Source: JAKAQB01 sp027320105 (lineage in GTDB: Bacteria > Actinomycetota > Acidimicrobiia > Acidimicrobiales > Palsa-688). From it: a stretch of 64,000 bases of DNA. Of this stretch, positions 61,218 through 64,000 are shown piece by piece; position 1 is the first letter of the stretch; each line of letters begins with the position of its first letter. Location: positions 1 to 64,000 of the forward strand of contig DAHVMA010000088.1 of NCBI GenBank assembly GCA_027320105.1. The letters run 5' to 3'. A model generated the notes under the pieces. It had not been told where the DNA came from, made no database searches, and saw only the letters and a program-made list of their open reading frames with translations. The position numbers and the translations under genes are program-made.

Positions 61218-61257
61218 CCCGGTGTTGCCACGACCCGGTGTTGCCACGACCCGGTGT
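61218..61257. repeat. 16-bp tandem repeat (2.5 copies)
   Basis: CCCGGTGTTGCCACGA at 61218-61233 and 61234-61249, then CCCGGTGT at 61250-61257. Confidence 0.75.
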
Positions 61258-61302
61258 CGACTGGTCGCGGAGGCCCACGGAGGGTACAAACCAGTCGATA
61301 CC
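61253..61302. repeat. 13-bp inverted repeat
   Basis: GGTGTCGACTGGT (61253-61265) and ACCAGTCGATACC (61290-61302) match as an inverted repeat at 12 of 13 positions with a 24-bp spacer. It could be the nudC terminator or an element end. Confidence 0.6.
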
Positions 61303-61330
61303 GACGGCATCCTGAGGCCCGGCCAACGAA

Positions 61331-61415
61331 AACCGCGCGCACGCCATGAGACCGCGCGCACAGACGACGGCATGCCGTCGCCGATGCGCGCGACTTGCCT
61401 GTCTGCGCGCGAAAT
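61331..61415. repeat. Palindromic dispersed repeat, copy B
   Basis: Starts with AACCGCGCGCA (61331) and carries ACCGCGCGCACAGACGACGG at 61351-61370; TGCGCGCG cores follow at 61385 and 61404. All are at the same offsets as in copy A at 51716. The inverted arm is less perfect than in A. Confidence 0.6.
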
Positions 61416-61535
61416 GCCGGCGGGCGGCTCCGGCCGACCGCACGGACCCCGGTCGCAGGCCGACACCTGGGCATACCCGATACCTGGGACGAGGGACCGG
61501 TCCATATGATCGCTGTGTCGATCCGAGCTGGGGCG

Positions 61536-61994
61536 ATGCAGGCCGAACGCAGCACACGGGCGGGCCCGATACCGAAGTGGGGGACAGGCGGGGGGTCGGC
61601 GCGCCCCGGTGAGTCGGCGAAGCCCAGCGCGTCGGTACCTGCCGGGACTGCATCGCGCTATGCCGCCACTGCGCGCCTGGTCTGCGGACTCACGATCGCG
61701 GCAGTGGTCGCCGGCGCCTGCAGCGGCTCCTCCGGTCCGCCGCCGGCCGCTACGCAGGCCTTCTTGCAAGTGGTGCACGCCGCCTATCCATCGGTGAACC
61801 AGCAGCGCTCCGACGAATCCCTCGTCCGGCTCGGTGAGGCTGCCTGCGCCGAGTTCTCGTCGGGAGCGTCGTTTGTGGCAGTGGCGGGACAGTTGCAGTC
61901 GAGCGGGTTGGCGCCCGAGGAGCTCGGCACCCTGCTCACGGCCGCCGTCGACGACCTCTGCCCGAAGTACCGGGCGGCGGCTGGTGGCCCATGA
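61536..61994 (+). CDS. Small lipoprotein, DUF732-like
   Basis: 152 aa from ATG 61536. N-terminal hydrophobic segment ending in lipobox VAGAC. The C-terminal 80 residues (ATQAFLQVVHAAYP...DESLVRLGEAACAEFSSGASFVAVAGQL..LTAAVDDLCPKY) carry two cysteines and the helical pattern of DUF732 small secreted proteins. Start uncertain: GTG 61515 and ATG 61506 are in frame, and TATGAT at 61505-61510 suggests transcription begins near 61517. Convergent with the FHA gene, four bases apart. Confidence 0.72.
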   Translation: MQAERSTRAGPIPKWGTGGGSARPGESAKPSASVPAGTASRYAATARLVCGLTIAAVVAGACSGSSGPPPAATQAFLQVVHAAYPSVNQQRSDESLVRLGEAACAEFSSGASFVAVAGQLQSSGLAPEELGTLLTAAVDDLCPKYRAAAGGP

Positions 61995-61998
61995 CCGT

Positions 61999-63372
61999 TC
62001 AGTCCTCCGCGGCGTCCGCCGGCCACGGCGACACGAAGGTGACCACCCTCTGACCGAAGGCCAGGTGCGAGCCGGGTAGCAGGGGTTCGGACCGGAACGG
62101 AGGGAGCCGGTCCCAGCCCGACTGGTCGGGGCGGACGATGTGCGTCCCGGCGGCCGAGCCTCGGTCGGTGACGAGGACCGTCCAGTCGGAGACCCGCAGT
62201 TCGGCGTGGGTAGGGGCGACGGAGCCGGTGGCCCCATCGAGTCGCAACGCAGTGGCCCGTCCGGCGACAACCGCCGGGTCGACCGCCGGTACGGCGCCGA
62301 TGACCAGGTCCCCGTCGACGCGGTACACCGTCCCGTCGTCGGCGATCAGGACTCCGAGCGGCGGGCGGGGACCGTTGGTGAGCGGTGCTTTGCCGAGCTC
62401 GGCGCGACAACGTGCGCACCGCCGGGCGCGGGAATGGTTGAAGTGGCCGCTCGGACACCGGACGCCGGAGACCAGTGGCCGACCGGCACCCTCGGGTCCG
62501 TCGGCGTCGCCGACGGGCGGCAGTGGTGGCCGGGAGGGCATTGGCGCTCGCAGGGAGGGTCCGACCGGTACAGCGGAAGGTACGGGGTCCGCGGGCGGCT
62601 CGCGGTCGGGCGTGGAGGGGTCGGGCGGTGGCTCGCGGTCGGGCGTGGGCAGGTCGAGCGGCGGCTCGGGGTGGGCCGGGGGCGCCAGGTCCGCCGGGGG
62701 ACCGACCGGGGCGGCGACGGGGAGCGGCACCGGCATCGTTGCTTCTGGCGGGGTCGGCGAGGTGACCGGCGCCGGCGCGGCCAAGGGGGCCGGGCCCGGC
62801 TCCCAAGGGGAGCCAGAAGCGTCCTGGTGGCCACTGGCATCGCCCGCCCCCCCCGGCATCGGCACCCCTCCCGGATCCCGCACATCCAGCGGGATCCGAG
62901 GCACGCCGGCGTACTCCGGGACGAGGATGAAGCCGCCACCGGGGACCATCCCAGCGGCAAGGTCGTAGGGGGAGTTGGGCACGACGCGGGGGGCGGCCGA
63001 ACCCGCCGGTCCGACGCACAGCGCCGGCTGGGGTGTGAGCGAAGCCGGCAGCCACCCGGGCTGCGGTGAGGGCGCGACCCATCGGGTGCCGTCCCAGAGC
63101 TGCACCGGGCCGTGGAGGATGGCGGCCCACTCCTCGTCGGCGGGTCCGACGGCAGCGAAGGGCACTCCGGGCTCGGGGTCGCGGGTGGACAGGATCCTGG
63201 CGATGTGGTCAACGACCTGCCGGCCACCCCGCGCGGAGGATCCGACGTTGCGCAGCGACTGGTGGAGGAACGTGAGGAGAGCGGGGGATGCCGTGGGACC
63301 CGCCCAGACGGTGACACGGCCCCATCGAATCACGGTCCCCGGGCCGATCAGGACCTCGACTCGCTCGCTCAC
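61999..63372 (-). CDS. FHA-domain protein with zinc ribbon
   Basis: 457 aa from GTG 63372. Residues about 1-120 form a conserved N-terminal region (VEVLIGPGTVIRWGRVTVWAG...). Residues 180-310 are proline-rich with the unit TPDREPPxDP repeated. Then a zinc knuckle CPSGHFNHSRARRCARC, and a C-terminal FHA phosphothreonine-binding domain (GTVYRVDGDLVIGAVPAVDPAV..., SVAPTHAELRVSDWTVLVTDRGSAAGTHIV). The GTG overlaps the stop of the kinase-like gene (GTGA), so it probably acts with it in a signalling pathway. Confidence 0.85.
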   Translation of the reverse strand: MSERVEVLIGPGTVIRWGRVTVWAGPTASPALLTFLHQSLRNVGSSARGGRQVVDHIARILSTRDPEPGVPFAAVGPADEEWAAILHGPVQLWDGTRWVAPSPQPGWLPASLTPQPALCVGPAGSAAPRVVPNSPYDLAAGMVPGGGFILVPEYAGVPRIPLDVRDPGGVPMPGGAGDASGHQDASGSPWEPGPAPLAAPAPVTSPTPPEATMPVPLPVAAPVGPPADLAPPAHPEPPLDLPTPDREPPPDPSTPDREPPADPVPSAVPVGPSLRAPMPSRPPLPPVGDADGPEGAGRPLVSGVRCPSGHFNHSRARRCARCRAELGKAPLTNGPRPPLGVLIADDGTVYRVDGDLVIGAVPAVDPAVVAGRATALRLDGATGSVAPTHAELRVSDWTVLVTDRGSAAGTHIVRPDQSGWDRLPPFRSEPLLPGSHLAFGQRVVTFVSPWPADAAED

Positions 63373-64000
63373 GCCACCGCCAGTTCGTCGAGCCGGTCGG
63401 CCACATGGGCGGCCGAAGGTGGCCGCCGGGCCGGGTCGGGGTCGAGGCACTCCCGCACCAGTTGGGCGACGGGGCCGTCGAAGGTGGGCGTGATCCGGGG
63501 TCGCTCGACGAGGACGCGCTGCACGGCCGTCACCGGCTGGTCGGCGACCAGGTCGGGATGGAGCGGCGCGCCCGTGAGGGCCCGGTGGAGGGCCGCCCCC
63601 AGTGCGTAGACGTCGGACGCCCGGGTCGGGCCGGCACCCCACAGGCGGTCGGAGTCGACGCCGTCGAGGTCCGAGGGGTCGACAACCCGTATGACGGCGG
63701 GCGGAACAGTCGACGCCAACCGGGTCGGCAGGTCCAGCAGTCCTTCCCCGGCGTCGACGAGCACGGTGGCCAGGCGGATGTCGCCGTGCGCCCAACCCGC
63801 TTCGTGGAGGTCATGGGCCCCCCGTGCCGCGCCCGCCAGGACGCGCAACGCGGCGCGCCTGTCGCCGACGGCGGTGGCCAGGCTTCGAGCGGCGGGGTGA
63901 TCTCGGCTGATCCAGGTGGTGGGCTCGTTGCCCTCCCCGCGCCCGGACTCGAGCAACCGAGGGACGTGGGCGGAGCGGACCGAGGCGAGCTCGTGGAGGA
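63369..64000 (-). CDS. Protein kinase-like protein, probable pseudokinase (partial)
   Basis: The 5' end lies beyond the window; the frame is open to base 64000. The C-lobe layout of a Ser/Thr kinase is clear: AAYG-type helix AAARGAHDLHEAGW, catalytic loop position HGDIRLATVLVD, SDVYALGAALHRALTG, and CLDPDPARRPPSAAHVADRL. In place of HRDxKxxN it has HGDIRxxT, and in place of DFG it has DLP, so metal binding and catalysis are doubtful. It is translationally coupled to the FHA gene. Confidence 0.8.
   Translation of the reverse strand, partial: LHELASVRSAHVPRLLESGRGEGNEPTTWISRDHPAARSLATAVGDRRAALRVLAGAARGAHDLHEAGWAHGDIRLATVLVDAGEGLLDLPTRLASTVPPAVIRVVDPSDLDGVDSDRLWGAGPTRASDVYALGAALHRALTGAPLHPDLVADQPVTAVQRVLVERPRITPTFDGPVAQLVRECLDPDPARRPPSAAHVADRLDELAVA

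Larger units (their letters stand above)
61197..61535. other. 339-bp intergenic region of repeats
   Basis: Between nudC and the lipoprotein gene. Contains a 16-bp tandem repeat, a 13-bp inverted repeat, the second copy of the palindromic dispersed repeat and a TATGAT (61505-61510) -10-like hexamer. Reading frames here are low-complexity and no gene is supported. Confidence 0.6.

Overview
The window is high-GC DNA from an actinobacterium. The gene content (coenzyme F420 genes cofD/cofE, DUF3499, DUF5719, a sunset-domain protein, a leuC-leuD pair divergent from an IclR regulator, secA-prfB-ftsE-ftsX, threonine/proline-tailed secreted proteins) suggests the class Acidimicrobiia or a close relative. 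This is inferred from gene content and composition; no 16S or other rRNA is present. I found no tRNA, CRISPR array, complete insertion sequence or prophage.

Layout. 1-3.4 kb: sunset-domain protein, leuD, leuC and a divergent IclR-type regulator, the NdgR/LtbR arrangement. 3.5-8.7 kb: a self-contained cassette with its own sigma70-type promoter and strong ribosome binding sites, consisting of a GntR/UTRA regulator, a lipoprotein substrate-binding protein, ABC ATPase, ABC permease and an atypical sulfatase-fold hydrolase. 8.9-12.7 kb: alpha/beta hydrolase, Hsp20, a conserved hypothetical, a nitroreductase remnant and a rhodanese-MoeB/ThiF protein. 12.8-18.3 kb: acyl-CoA mutase large subunit, an LpdA-type flavoprotein, a biotin-dependent carboxylase alpha chain and, divergent from it, biotin ligase. 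These fit propionyl-CoA/methylmalonyl-CoA metabolism. 18.3-31.2 kb: a surface-polysaccharide locus with rmlA-rmlB-rmlD, a GT2 rhamnosyltransferase-like enzyme, a sugar nucleotidyltransferase, two SDR proteins and three GT4 enzymes, with cofE/cofD inside it. 31.4-35.9 kb: a truncated sugar-ABC ATPase followed by a response regulator, histidine kinase and etfB-etfA in one tight operon. 36-41.5 kb: a very large GT2/membrane protein and a DUF5719 protein. 41.5-50.6 kb: ftsH, DUF3499, a CPBP protease, a large membrane protein, and phosphomannomutase, Trm112-like protein and phosphoglucose/phosphomannose isomerase. 50.65-50.91 kb: a probable structured non-coding RNA. 51-59 kb: a LuxR-type response regulator, DUF2079 membrane protein, secA, prfB, ftsE and ftsX. 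59-64 kb: alpha/beta hydrolase, truncated haemoglobin, nudC, a lipoprotein, an FHA protein and a kinase-like protein that runs off the window.

Expression signals. Many housekeeping genes have a TA-N3-T element 6-10 nt upstream of the start codon and no ribosome binding site, which indicates leaderless transcription. The 3.5-8.7 kb cassette instead uses strong Shine-Dalgarno sequences. This helps to choose several starts (iclR, cofD, rmd, the DUF2079 gene).

Most notable: the roughly 255-nt RNA candidate between the isomerase and the LuxR regulator. It has an 11-bp perfect closing helix beginning right after a TATACT element, an H-type pseudoknot, and a GNRA-capped hairpin. Other points are the GntR cassette with a threonine in place of the sulfatase formylglycine residue, a related palindromic intergenic repeat at 51.7 and 61.3 kb, two gene remnants, and enzymes that have lost key catalytic residues.
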